From assembly GCA_021405325.1 (NCBI GenBank), contig QWII01000074.1:1-50265 (forward strand): a stretch of DNA of 50,265 nt. The letters run 5' to 3'. The position numbers and the translations under genes were made by a program. Source of the stretch: Caldilinea sp. CFX5. GTDB taxonomy: Bacteria > Chloroflexota > Anaerolineae > Caldilineales > Caldilineaceae. The notes beneath the pieces are model-generated. The model saw only the letters and a list, made by a program, of their open reading frames with translations. It did not search any database and had not been told where the DNA came from. Positions 14,607 to 23,211 of this stretch are shown in pieces. The first letter of the stretch is position 1, and every line of letters starts with the position of its first letter.

Positions 14607-14639
14607 AACGCGGGCTAACGCCATGCACTAGCCCGCGTT
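14607..14639 (-). promoter_or_regulatory. Terminator-like stem in the aminotransferase leader (possible attenuator)
   Basis: Perfect 11-base GC-rich arms (14607-14617 and 14629-14639; AACGCGGGCTA/TAGCCCGCGTT) with an 11-base loop. On the minus strand the stem is followed by TTTTATTG, the layout of an intrinsic terminator. No minus-strand gene lies upstream for ~2 kb, so a terminator here would sit between a promoter and the aminotransferase start. I see no T-box specifier or leader peptide. Confidence 0.45.
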
Positions 14640-14694
14640 GGCAATACGAGATTGACGATACCTTCAATAATTGTCGCTGAGACCAAATCTCATT

Positions 14695-14773
14695 TAAGTA
14701 AAACAATGCTATGTTGTGTTATACTTGACTGATTGAAATGATTGAATTGAGTGATAAGAGCAGGAAAAAACGC
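14695..14773 (+). promoter_or_regulatory. Promoter region of the metal ABC operon
   Basis: TATACT (about 14721-14726) ~50 bases before the ATG at 14774 is a good -10 element. Just upstream lies AACAATGCTATGTTGTG, whose ACAA/TTGT ends are symmetric and overlap the -35 region, a plausible site for a metal-sensing repressor. AGGA sits nine bases before the ATG. The assignment is by pattern and position only. Confidence 0.35.
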
Positions 14774-15658
14774 ATGAAACCTTTTTTGCAGGGCGCAACC
14801 CATCGCCAGCCCCATGATCCGACTAAGCCCTGTGTGCAATTGCGCCAGGTGACAGTCAGTTATGATGGGGTTACGGCGCTGGATAATGTGACCCTAGCCT
14901 TGACTACCGGCGATCAGGTGGCGGTGGTAGGGCCGAATGGCGCGGGGAAAAGCACCCTCTTTAATGTGATTGCCGGCACCCTGAAACCGACACAGGGGCA
15001 GGTTAATATTTATGGCAGCGGTCCGCAAGGTCATATCTGTGTCGGCTATGTGCCGCAACGCAACCGTATCGACTGGCGCTTCCCGGTGACGGTGCAAGAT
15101 GTGGTGATGATGGGGCGGGTCGGCAAGATTGGGCTGTTGCGCTGGCCGCGGCGCCAGGATCGCCAGCTTGCCGCACAAGCGCTTGATCGGGTTGGCATGA
15201 GCGCCTTTGCCAATCGGCAGATCGGTGAGCTATCCGGCGGGCAGCAGCAGCGCGTCTTTCTGGCGCGAGCATTGGCGCAGGAAGCGGAGTTGTTGCTGTT
15301 GGATGAACCGCTGACCGGGTTGGATCTGCCCAGCCAGGAAGCAATTCTGGATCTGCTGGCCCAACTGCGCCGGCAGGGGGTCACCGTGCTGGTCGCCACC
15401 CATGATCTCAACCAGGCGGCGGAACATTTCGCTACGGTGATGCTGCTCAACCGGCGACTGATTGCATTGGGCGCGCCGCACGCGGTGTTGACCCCCCGCT
15501 TGCTGAGTCAGGCGTATGGCAGCCAACTCCATATTGTTCACAGCAGCGAAGGCGATCTCCTGCTGGCCGATAGCTGTTGCGGTGACGGGGATGAGCCTGC
15601 CGCGCATGCTGTGGTAATGCCGGTGCAATCGCCTGCCACGCTGGAAAGAGTCCGCTGA
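14774..15658 (+). CDS. ABC transporter ATP-binding protein, zinc/manganese type
   Basis: A 294-residue ATPase. The ATG at 14774 (MKPFLQ) is preferred for its AGGA site; the frame opens at 14738. Walker A GPNGAGKS at 53-60, Q-loop YVPQRNRIDWRFP (the R-DWxFP pattern is typical of the ZnuC/MntB/TroB group), signature LSGGQQQR, Walker B LLLLDEPLTGLD and the switch His in VATHDLNQ are all present. The C-terminus holds HSSEGD and DSCCGDGDE, possible metal ligands. It energises import of Zn2+ or Mn2+ through the permease encoded next, whose start overlaps its stop (TGATG). No substrate-binding lipoprotein gene is adjacent. Confidence 0.92.
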   Translation: MKPFLQGATHRQPHDPTKPCVQLRQVTVSYDGVTALDNVTLALTTGDQVAVVGPNGAGKSTLFNVIAGTLKPTQGQVNIYGSGPQGHICVGYVPQRNRIDWRFPVTVQDVVMMGRVGKIGLLRWPRRQDRQLAAQALDRVGMSAFANRQIGELSGGQQQRVFLARALAQEAELLLLDEPLTGLDLPSQEAILDLLAQLRRQGVTVLVATHDLNQAAEHFATVMLLNRRLIALGAPHAVLTPRLLSQAYGSQLHIVHSSEGDLLLADSCCGDGDEPAAHAVVMPVQSPATLERVR

Positions 15659-16518
15659 TGGATCTGCTCACTTGGTTGCTGGAACCTTTACAGTATGGCT
15701 TTATGGTGCGGGCGTTGCTGGCCTCGCTCATGGTCGGCTTGACCTGTTCGACGCTGGGCGTCTACGTCATTCTGCAAGGCATGTCCTTCTTTGGCGATGC
15801 GCTGGCCCACGCCATTCTGCCGGGGATTGTGTTGGCCTATCTCCTTGGCTGGCCGCTGGCGATTGGCGCGCTGATCTTTGGTATTTTGACCGCCTTGGGC
15901 ATTGGCGCCCTGACGCACCAAGGTAATGTGCGGGAAGATACGGCGATCGGCATTATCTTTGCCGGTAGCTTTGCGTTAGGCGTGGCGATGTTGAGCACCG
16001 TTGGCGGCTATGCGGTTGACCTCGCGCACATCCTCTTTGGCGATGTGTTGGCGGTTGCCCGTGGTGATCTCTGGATCATGTTGGCATTGACCATTGGTAT
16101 TTTGTTGATCGTCGTGCTCTTTTACAAAGAACTGTTGGTGATGACCTTCGACCCCATGCTCGCCAAAGTGCTGCGCCTGCCGACCACCTTTTTCCGCTAC
16201 CTTTTGCTGGTACTGGTTGCGCTGACGATTGTCACGGCGCTGCAAACGGTCGGCATTGCTTTAGTGCTGGCAATGTTGGTGACCCCAGCAGCGACGGCGC
16301 AACTCTTGACGCGGCGGATGCACACCATGATGCTCATCGCGGCGATCTGTGGCATGAGCGCTAATCTAATTGGGCTGTACTTTAGTTATTATGTTAATAT
16401 TGCCTCAGGCCCGGCGATGGTGCTGACGGCGACCCTTTTTTTTGCCATCGCCTTTTTGTTTGCCCCGCAACGGGGCCTGATGATGCAAAAATGGCGCACG
16501 CAGCCGGCCAAAGCATAG
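15658..16518 (+). CDS. ABC-3-family metal transport permease
   Basis: A 286-residue ZnuB/TroC-type permease with about eight membrane helices: YGFMVRALLASLMVGLTCSTLGVYV at the start, GDALAHAILPGIVLAYLLGW (family motif SHAILPG-like), AIGIIFAGSFALGVAML, LFGDVLAV, LLLVLVALTIVTALQTVGIALVLAMLVTPAATAQLL and a final FFAIAFLFAPQRG. It forms the membrane channel with the ATPase encoded just upstream (one-base overlap, translational coupling). Metal, Zn or Mn, cannot be decided. The missing solute-binding protein must be elsewhere in the genome. A tandem-repeat array follows instead of a terminator. Confidence 0.93.
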   Translation: MDLLTWLLEPLQYGFMVRALLASLMVGLTCSTLGVYVILQGMSFFGDALAHAILPGIVLAYLLGWPLAIGALIFGILTALGIGALTHQGNVREDTAIGIIFAGSFALGVAMLSTVGGYAVDLAHILFGDVLAVARGDLWIMLALTIGILLIVVLFYKELLVMTFDPMLAKVLRLPTTFFRYLLLVLVALTIVTALQTVGIALVLAMLVTPAATAQLLTRRMHTMMLIAAICGMSANLIGLYFSYYVNIASGPAMVLTATLFFAIAFLFAPQRGLMMQKWRTQPAKA

Positions 16519-16525
16519 TTTTAGC

Positions 16526-16834
16526 GCGTAGTAAAGACTAATGCACGTTACGAAAATAAAGCGGTAACTGTAGGTCATCGCCTCCGGCGTGACAAGTTCC
16601 TGTAGGTCATCGCCTCCGGCGTGACAAGTTCCTGTAGGTCATCGCCTCCGGCGTGACAAGTTCCTGTAGGTCATCGCCGCCGACGTGACAAGTTCCTGTA
16701 GGTCATCGCCGCCGACGTGACAAGTTCCTGTAGGTCATCGCCTCCGGCGTGACAAGTTCCAAGGATTACCGAAACCATTAGCTAACCTGCATTAGTCTTC
16801 GGGGAAGGTAGGAAGACTAAAGCCTTTACTACGC
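16526..16834. repeat. Nested inverted-repeat element surrounding a tandem array
   Basis: GCGTAGTAAAG (16526-16536) is the exact complement of CTTTACTACGC (16824-16834). AAGACTAATGCA (16534-16545) matches TGCATTAGTCTT (16788-16799) inverted, and the similarity runs on for ~22 more bases to CGGTAA/TTACCG right next to the tandem units. The whole 309-base block therefore has symmetric ends. No transposase is present and no target-site duplication is obvious. It fills the gap between the permease and dcd. Confidence 0.7.
16568..16759 (+). repeat. Six 32-bp direct tandem repeats
   Basis: Six consecutive, gapless copies of a 32-base unit starting CTGTAGGTCATCGCC and ending GTGACAAGTTC. Units 1-3 and 6 read CGCCTCCGGCG in the middle; units 4 and 5 carry CGCCGCCGACG. 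Each unit contains a small hairpin (CGCC-TCC-GGCG inside GTCA/TGAC). There are no unique spacers, so this is not a CRISPR array. Confidence 0.95.
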
Positions 16835-16869
16835 AGCCTATTGAAACTGACAAAGAAATTGAGCAGAAT

Positions 16870-17427
16870 ATGTCGATAAAGCCTGACCACTGGATTCGCC
16901 GCATGGCGCTTGAACACAAAATGATCGATCCCTTTGAAGAGCGGCTGGTTCGCGAAGGGGTGATCTCGTATGGCCTGAGCAGCTTTGGCTATGATATTCG
17001 GGTCTCCGATGAATTTTTGATCTTTACTCCTTCCACTGGTCAGCTCACTGTCGTTGATCCCAAAGCCATTGATGACAAGGCAATGGCGCGCTACTGTGGC
17101 GATGTTTGCATTATCCCCCCCAATAGCTTTGCGCTGGCGCGGAGCGTAGAGTATTTTCGGATGCCGCGCAATGTACTGGGGGTCTGTTTAGGCAAAAGCA
17201 CATACGCGCGCGCAGGGATCATCACGAACTTTACCCCGTTTGAACCCGGTTGGGAAGGACATGTAACCATCGAAATTTCCAACACCACCCCTCTGCCGGC
17301 CAAAATCTATGCCAACGAAGGCATCGCCCAAGTCCTCTTCTTTGAAGGCGAAGCGCCGGAAGTCTCCTATGCCGACCGCAAGGGGAAATATCAGGCGCAG
17401 ACCGGCATCACCCTGCCGCGTATCTAG
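16870..17427 (+). CDS. dcd: dCTP deaminase
   Basis: A 185-residue trimeric deaminase converting dCTP to dUTP (and ammonia), the route to dTTP. Family landmarks run the full length: DHWIRRM and [10 protein letters not shown] at the start, [54 protein letters not shown] (catalytic and triphosphate-binding region), [37 protein letters not shown] and a C-terminal [19 protein letters not shown]. It could be the bifunctional dCTP deaminase/dUTPase, but length fits the monofunctional form. The start ATG has only a modest GAGCAG site. The next gene starts 15 bases later. Confidence 0.95.
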   Translation: MSIKPDHWIRRMALEHKMIDPFEERLVREGVISYGLSSFGYDIRVSDEFLIFTPSTGQLTVVDPKAIDDKAMARYCGDVCIIPPNSFALARSVEYFRMPRNVLGVCLGKSTYARAGIITNFTPFEPGWEGHVTIEISNTTPLPAKIYANEGIAQVLFFEGEAPEVSYADRKGKYQAQTGITLPRI

Positions 17428-17442
17428 CGCATTTTTCGCAAG

Positions 17443-18084
17443 ATGAGCAACGTTGTCGAGCCATTGCGTGTCTTGGTCTGTGGCCCTGACTTGTTAGCGC
17501 GCGTTGGGTTGACCGCCTTGCTCACCGCATCGCCAGCTATCACAGTGGTCGGCCAGGCGGCGCCGACAGAGATGCCGGTCGAACGGATCAGCGTTTACCA
17601 ACCGGATGCGATCCTGTGGGATGTGGGCTGGACGCCACAAAGTCAGTTGATCCAATTAGCCGATGTAACGGAAGCCGGCTACCCTGTTGTGGTCTTATTG
17701 CCGGAAGCGGAAGCGGCGCGGGTGGTGAAACCAAGCGGCGTCCAAGGGCTGCTCCTGCGCAGCAGCGAGACCCTGGTCTTAGCAGCGGCGTTACAGGCGG
17801 TGGCGACCGGTTTAACGATCTTTGATCCGACGGTGAGCGCACTCCTCTTTGCCACCATCGGCACGCCGGACGAATCCTACACCAATGAACCCCTTACCCC
17901 GCGCGAGCAAGAAGTGCTTCAGGCGATGGCGCAAGGTCTCTCCAACAAGTTGATCGCCCGTCAACTCGACATTACGGAGCACACCGTCAAATTCCATGTC
18001 AATGCCATCCTGGGCAAACTGGGGGCGCAAAGCCGCACAGAGGCGGTGGTGCGGGCAACGCGGGCCGGGCTAATTCTGTTGTAG
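17443..18084 (+). CDS. LuxR/NarL-type regulator with degenerate receiver
   Basis: A 213-residue protein with a receiver-like N-terminus and an intact LuxR helix-turn-helix at ~148-210 (LTPREQEVLQAMAQGLSNKLIARQL, EHTVKFHVNAILGKLGAQSRTEAV). In the receiver the acidic pair is replaced by Cys-Gly (LVCGPD, 13-14), the conserved Lys by Arg (GLLLRSSE), and a possible phospho-acceptor D60 sits in AILWDVGW. It probably does not use normal phosphotransfer and may act constitutively or by binding a ligand. It is likely co-transcribed with dcd (15-base gap); no kinase is nearby. It converges with the nSTAND gene. Confidence 0.9.
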   Translation: MSNVVEPLRVLVCGPDLLARVGLTALLTASPAITVVGQAAPTEMPVERISVYQPDAILWDVGWTPQSQLIQLADVTEAGYPVVVLLPEAEAARVVKPSGVQGLLLRSSETLVLAAALQAVATGLTIFDPTVSALLFATIGTPDESYTNEPLTPREQEVLQAMAQGLSNKLIARQLDITEHTVKFHVNAILGKLGAQSRTEAVVRATRAGLILL

Positions 18085-18092
18085 ACGGTGGC

Positions 18093-20828
18093 TTACTGAT
18101 GGCGTTTGGCGCCGGCAGCCTGCGGATCAAACCCTTCCGGCCAAATTGTCGTGGCATCATAGAGTGCATCGGCTAAATCAACTTTTTCCAGGTTGGCACC
18201 CCTAAAATCCGCCCCCCGTAGATCAGCCTGGTTCAGTTTACTAAAGGCCAGGATGGCCCATTGTAAATTAGCGCCCTTGAGGTTGGCTTCACGCAGATCG
18301 GCATTGGTTAGCAGAGCGCCCCAAAGTTTTGCTTCATGGAGATCAGCCTTGTATAAGTCGCCGCCGCCTAGTTGCGCTTGATGTAGGTCCATTTTGCTCA
18401 GATCGGCCCCACGCAAAGCCCGACCTTCTTTACTGTGATTAATGATTTCCCAAACTAAACGCCCCTTATTGCTGAGTTGGGTCGCGGCATTGATTTTAGC
18501 AAAGTTGAGGTCGGCCCAATTCAGATCGGCATTGATCAGGTTGGCCCCGCTTAAGTTGGCGCGGCGTAAATCCGCCCCCCAGAGTTTCGCCTCACGCAAA
18601 TCCGCTTCCCGAAGATCGGCATCCTGGAGGTTGGCCTTATGCAGGTTAGCTTTCCACAGATCCGCCTTGCGCAGGTCGCGCCCCGCAGCGCCTTGGTTCA
18701 CAATTGCCCAAACAAGCCGCCATTTCGTATCGATTTGGGTCAGATCATTGATAATTGTACCTATCAGATTGGCCCAACTCAGGTCGCTTCCGCGCAAGTC
18801 AGCGCCACTGAGGTTAGCCCCACTTAGATCAGCATCCCATAGACCGGCGCCTTCTAACGTTGTTTGACTCAAGTTGGCGTGGCTCAGGTTAGCCTCGCTG
18901 AGGTCAGCCCTACGCAAAATACTCCCGCTGAGGTCAGCCCCACTCAGGTTGGCGTTGTGGAAATCGGCGCCGGTCAGATCAAGCCCTGTTAGGCGCTTAT
19001 GAGAACACTCGGGTAAGCATTGCGTCAACCACCACGATTGCACTTGCGGTCTAACCAGCCAGAACAAGGTACTCAGCAAAAGTAGGCTGATCGGAACCCC
19101 TACCCAACGCAGATACCAGTACATTTTTTCACGTCTTTCCTCTTTCTCCCACAGAGATACACTTTGTTGAACAAAATCACGCTCTAGTTGTCCCACTTCA
19201 TTGGCGTGCTTTGTCAACCAATGTTCGGCCTCAATGCGCGCCATCCCACGCAGCAAAGCATCTTCATGGCGGTGATTGACCTGCCATTGGGTGACAGCAA
19301 AGCGCAGCCGTTCCTGCCAGGCGCGGAAGGCCCGTACTTCATCGATCCAGTTTTTCAAGCGTCCCCAGTGGCGAATGATCGCTTCGTGAATGATTTCAAC
19401 GGTCTCTGCACCTCCGTCATCCGCGTCACGATCAGTGACAACCAGCCGTTTGGTCGCTAATTCGACCACAAGCGTCCATTCGGTCGCCAACTCGGCGCGT
19501 GTTGCCCGGCGGCGCGTATCCTCGGCGCCTACGCCAGGATTGACTAATTGAACAAAGAGCCGCCGTGCCAATACCTGTTCGGCAGCGCTCAGGCGTTGGT
19601 AGACCTTCTCGGCATAGGCGCCCAACGCGCCCTTGATCTGGCCGATCTCTTCGTAGGCGACATGAGTCAACGTTTGCTGTTGCTGATGGCCCCACAGCTC
19701 AGTCAGTGCGAATTCCAGTAATGGTAAGATCCCTTCCTCCTGCCCGACTTCATCTAACAGCCGATCAACCAGTTTGCTTTCAAAAGCGACTTTGTACAAC
19801 GCAGCCGGTTTTTCGATCACATCGCGTAGTTCATCACGGGTCATCGCGCCGAGCAATACGATTGTTTTTTGTAGCACAGCCGTTAAGGGTGGATAGGCGA
19901 GCGCATATCCCAAGAAATCCGACCGCAGCGTGAAGACCAGACGTGGCGACGGTTCCGGCATTGTTTCAACAATCGCCACCAGCGCCGCTAGAAATTGGCG
20001 CTGTACCATGACGTCGCACCCAAGCGTAAAGAGTTCCTCAAATTGATCCACAACGATAAGCAGCCGCTGGTCAGGATGGCGTTGTTGAATGCTCAAGAGA
20101 CATTCGGTTAGCGCGCGCTCGCGCTTGCGCAAGTGTTCGGCCAAGTTACTTGCTGCGATGATCTGTTGGGTTTGCTCTGCTTCAGCTTCGAGCAGCGGAA
20201 TCATGGCGTTGGCTATTGCCAAAAACGGATCAGATCCAGGACGCAAAGTGACAAAATGCCACTGCTCCGCGGTACGCTTTAGCAAAGCGGGAACAAGACC
20301 GGCAAAGACGACTGACGATTTACCGCTACCCGACGCGCCGATAACAGTCACAAGACGGCCCTGTGCAATGGCTTCGAGCAGGCATTGGGTAAATGCGGTG
20401 CGTCCAAAGAAGAGGTGACTCTCTGCCTGGCTAAAGGCCGCCAACCCGCGATAAGGTGAGAGGGGTGCCGGGCCACTATGATTATTGGCGCCTTTCAGGT
20501 ACTGATCTTTGAGCCGTACCAATTCAGCCCAATTTTGCAAGAGCATCAGCCCTGGATATAACTGCAACGCCTGATTCATCTCCTGTACGGCTGCCGCCTG
20601 ATAACTTTCAATTGTGTGCGGATCTTGTAATTGGTCAAGATTTAAGCAGAGTAAATAGGCCAAATAGCCAGCCGGTGGGGTCATATATCCATTCTCATAT
20701 TTTGAGATATGGGTGCGCGGCTTGCCAATAAAATCGGCAAGCGCTTGCTGATTGCGACCGCTATTCTTGCGTAAGTCAGTTGCAAACTCTGGAATAGTGG
20801 AAAATCGTGGTGGAAGTGTGATGGCCAT
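18093..20828 (-). CDS. XRE-HTH / nSTAND NTPase / pentapeptide-repeat protein
   Basis: A 911-residue protein; the ATG ending at 20828 has GGAG seven bases upstream, and the longer frame is unsupported. Order: XRE-type HTH at ~10-65 (LRKNSGRNQQALADFIGKPR, ISKYENG); an SPYRGLAAF...HLFFGR linker at 124-143, typical of nSTAND1; Walker A GASGSGKS at 164-171; Walker B LLIVVDQFEELF at ~256-267; winged-helix-like region to ~490; a single membrane helix at ~574-592; then pentapeptide repeats A(D/N)LxxA from ~613 to 895, interrupted by spacers at DTKWRLVWAIVNQG and NKGRLVWEIINHS. STAND ATPases are signal-driven switches, some in antiphage defence. The partner and trigger are unknown. Confidence 0.9.
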   Translation of the reverse strand: MAITLPPRFSTIPEFATDLRKNSGRNQQALADFIGKPRTHISKYENGYMTPPAGYLAYLLCLNLDQLQDPHTIESYQAAAVQEMNQALQLYPGLMLLQNWAELVRLKDQYLKGANNHSGPAPLSPYRGLAAFSQAESHLFFGRTAFTQCLLEAIAQGRLVTVIGASGSGKSSVVFAGLVPALLKRTAEQWHFVTLRPGSDPFLAIANAMIPLLEAEAEQTQQIIAASNLAEHLRKRERALTECLLSIQQRHPDQRLLIVVDQFEELFTLGCDVMVQRQFLAALVAIVETMPEPSPRLVFTLRSDFLGYALAYPPLTAVLQKTIVLLGAMTRDELRDVIEKPAALYKVAFESKLVDRLLDEVGQEEGILPLLEFALTELWGHQQQQTLTHVAYEEIGQIKGALGAYAEKVYQRLSAAEQVLARRLFVQLVNPGVGAEDTRRRATRAELATEWTLVVELATKRLVVTDRDADDGGAETVEIIHEAIIRHWGRLKNWIDEVRAFRAWQERLRFAVTQWQVNHRHEDALLRGMARIEAEHWLTKHANEVGQLERDFVQQSVSLWEKEERREKMYWYLRWVGVPISLLLLSTLFWLVRPQVQSWWLTQCLPECSHKRLTGLDLTGADFHNANLSGADLSGSILRRADLSEANLSHANLSQTTLEGAGLWDADLSGANLSGADLRGSDLSWANLIGTIINDLTQIDTKWRLVWAIVNQGAAGRDLRKADLWKANLHKANLQDADLREADLREAKLWGADLRRANLSGANLINADLNWADLNFAKINAATQLSNKGRLVWEIINHSKEGRALRGADLSKMDLHQAQLGGGDLYKADLHEAKLWGALLTNADLREANLKGANLQWAILAFSKLNQADLRGADFRGANLEKVDLADALYDATTIWPEGFDPQAAGAKRHQ

Positions 20829-21168
20829 GGTGAGACTCCGGCTACCATCAACGATTGCGGTTTGTTGTTCTGAACCCGTTTGCCCACGGTCGAACAGAAC
20901 ATTTGCAGAACATATTTGGATTCTACTGCAAAAAACCATAAGGTCAAAATTACGAAATGAGTGTATTATATTTGCTGTGATAGCACTGTAAACCCGCTGT
21001 CTTCTCATCTGCAAAAACCGTTTCGTCAGAACATCCCTCTCCGTTTATTGAACATTGGCAGAACAAATCGCAAAGTAATGATAGAGTCGGGTTGTGCAAT
21101 GAGCTAACGGATCGTTGCACCCAATGGAGAGGACATCAATCGTCATTACGAAACAGGAGGAGGAGAAG
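20829..21168. promoter_or_regulatory. Divergent intergenic region with 16-bp direct repeat
   Basis: This 340-base gap separates the nSTAND gene from the CSLREA gene. GAACATTTGCAGAACA (20897-20912) and GAACATTGGCAGAACA (21050-21065) differ at one base and lie 153 bases apart; a partial CAGAACAT copy is at ~21028. Two copies flanking divergent starts suggest operators for the XRE domain of the nSTAND protein or another regulator. AT-rich DNA between them (TTACGAAATGAGTGTATTATATTTG) may contain promoters. Function is inferred. Confidence 0.45.
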
Positions 21169-23181
21169 ATGAAACACAAGCAGAGTACGCGGAAGGATGG
21201 ATGGCGCGCAGCCCTCTTGCTAGGGTTGGGCCTCACATGGGGCTTATTGTGGTTGGTGGGCGCAATGCCAGGCGCCGTGGTTCGCGCTGCCACCTTTACT
21301 GTCACCAAATTTACGGATAGCAATGATGGCCGTTGTGATGCCGACTGCTCCTTGCGCGAAGCCATCATTGCTGCCAATGCCGCCGCCGACCCCGACACGA
21401 TTACCCTGATGGCGGGCGTCTATCTCCTCACCATTGCCGGCGTTGGCGAGGAAAAGGCTGCCACCGGCGACCTGGACATCACCAATCCATTGACGATTGT
21501 GGGCGCCGGCCCAGCCTTGACGATGATTGACGCTGGGGGTCTTGATCGGCTCTTTGATCTGCACCACAGCACAATTGTCCTGACGGGCTTGACGATGCGT
21601 AATGGTGTTGCCGACACTTCTGTCTATGGCGGCGCTATCTACAATGCAGCCAGACTCACGCTGAACAATAGCATCGTGCGCAGCAATAAGGCTAGTTCCG
21701 GCGGTGGTATTGCTAACCAGGCCGCCGGTCAATTGGTGATGAGCGACAGCGCCGTTATCACCAACAATACGAGCGGTAACGGCGCCGGCATCGTAAACTT
21801 TGGTGCGTTGACTCTGACCAATAGCACGATCAGCGATAACCTGGCCAATGTTGGCGGCGGCGGCATCTACAATAGTTCCGGCGCCCGGCTGATCGTGAGC
21901 AAGAGCAGGATTCAGGGTAACCGCGCCGCTGCCGGTGGCGGTATAGCGAACTCAGGTAGTGAATTGGTGATGACCAACAGTACCGTCAGCACAAACACAG
22001 GCGATGGCATCTTCAACGCTACTGGCAGCCATCTGACGGTGAGCAATAGCACGGTCAGCGGTAACAACGGCAACGGCATCACGAATTTGGGGAGTAGCCT
22101 GACTGTCATCAACAGTACGATTAGTCAGAATGCATCGACTTCCGGCGGCGGCATCGCCAACTTTAGCCGTGGTGTCGCGACCATCACGAACAGTACCATT
22201 AGCAGCAATACTTTTAGCACCCTTGGCGGTGGCCTTTATAACATTAGTGGCACCGTCACGCTAAAGAACACGATTGTGGCCGGCAACACCGCTACCGACT
22301 GTCGCGGCGTCATCATCTCCAATGGGCATAATCTTGACCGCGATCACAGTTGCCAACTGACGGCTGCCGGCGATCTGGCCGATACGAACCCGTTGCTTGG
22401 CCCGCTCCAGTTTAATGGCGATGATACCGTGACCCATGCCTTGCTGGCGCACAGCCCAGCCATTGATGCGGCTGATAACAGTGCCTGTCCGGCGACCGAC
22501 CAACGCGGCTTCACACGGCCAGTGGATGGCGATTTGAATGGTTCCGCGATCTGTGATATTGGTGCATACGAGTTCGGCACTGCCACCCCTGTGACTTCTA
22601 CATTGACACCAACCCCAACGGGTACACCAACGGCGACCAGTACCCATACGCCGACGCCAACTGCCTTGCCCGCGCAAACGCGTACGCCGTCTCCACTGGC
22701 ATTTTTGTATCTGCCGGCGGTATTTAATCATTGGATGGCGCCGACCGCGACAGCGATACCGACGAGTACACCAACGCCAACCGGTACACCGACAATTACA
22801 CCGACGCCAACTAACACGCCAACCGCCACATCAACGGCCACAGCCACCCATACGCCAACAGCAATTGTTACACCAGAGGAAAACCGTCCGCCGGAATTTA
22901 CCCTGCCTCTGACAACGGAATATCGAACAGCGCACGAGTATAATCCATTTGGTCGGCTCATTGGCGCCGTAACCACTTTGACAATTTCGGCTGCCTATGA
23001 TCCGGATGGCGATCCGATCGTATATTCGTGGACAGCGTCCAATGGTTCGATTGTCGGTAATGGATTAACCGCAACTTGGACGCGCATCATTCGTTTTGGT
23101 CGTGTCGAAGGTGGCGAAGCCGTTATTAAGGCAGAGGATGACCATGGTAACTTTGTTACATTTACCTTTAAATTCGAATAG
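21169..23181 (+). CDS. CSLREA-domain secreted beta-helix protein with Thr-Pro linkers
   Basis: A 670-residue exported protein. The ATG at 21169 is preceded by AGGAGGAGGAG. Signal sequence ~12-40 ([26 protein letters not shown]). CSLREA motif [17 protein letters not shown] at ~58-75, then a right-handed parallel beta-helix built from repeats of the type GGGIxN...LTxxNSTISxN (~120-400), and a choice-of-anchor-like end, [10 protein letters not shown] Thr-Pro-rich linker follows ([19 protein letters not shown]), then [11 protein letters not shown], a second TP linker and a C-terminal Ig/PKD-like domain (~590-670, [15 protein letters not shown]). Probably a cell-surface adhesin or carbohydrate-binding protein. 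Divergent from the nSTAND gene and 30 bases from the GH26-like gene. Confidence 0.88.
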   Translation: MKHKQSTRKDGWRAALLLGLGLTWGLLWLVGAMPGAVVRAATFTVTKFTDSNDGRCDADCSLREAIIAANAAADPDTITLMAGVYLLTIAGVGEEKAATGDLDITNPLTIVGAGPALTMIDAGGLDRLFDLHHSTIVLTGLTMRNGVADTSVYGGAIYNAARLTLNNSIVRSNKASSGGGIANQAAGQLVMSDSAVITNNTSGNGAGIVNFGALTLTNSTISDNLANVGGGGIYNSSGARLIVSKSRIQGNRAAAGGGIANSGSELVMTNSTVSTNTGDGIFNATGSHLTVSNSTVSGNNGNGITNLGSSLTVINSTISQNASTSGGGIANFSRGVATITNSTISSNTFSTLGGGLYNISGTVTLKNTIVAGNTATDCRGVIISNGHNLDRDHSCQLTAAGDLADTNPLLGPLQFNGDDTVTHALLAHSPAIDAADNSACPATDQRGFTRPVDGDLNGSAICDIGAYEFGTATPVTSTLTPTPTGTPTATSTHTPTPTALPAQTRTPSPLAFLYLPAVFNHWMAPTATAIPTSTPTPTGTPTITPTPTNTPTATSTATATHTPTAIVTPEENRPPEFTLPLTTEYRTAHEYNPFGRLIGAVTTLTISAAYDPDGDPIVYSWTASNGSIVGNGLTATWTRIIRFGRVEGGEAVIKAEDDHGNFVTFTFKFE

Positions 23182-23211
23182 CGTTTTGTCAAATAAGTTA
23201 GGAGAAAACTG

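Noticed and set aside
14489..14720. T-box riboswitch before the aminotransferase
   Set aside because: No AGGGTGGNACC-type sequence and no anti-terminator pairing seen; only a terminator-like stem remains.
16568..16759. CRISPR array
   Set aside because: The 32-base units abut with no unique spacers, and no cas genes are present.
18093..20828. Prophage or toxin-antitoxin interpretation of the XRE protein
   Set aside because: No phage genes or partner toxin; the HTH is fused to a STAND ATPase.
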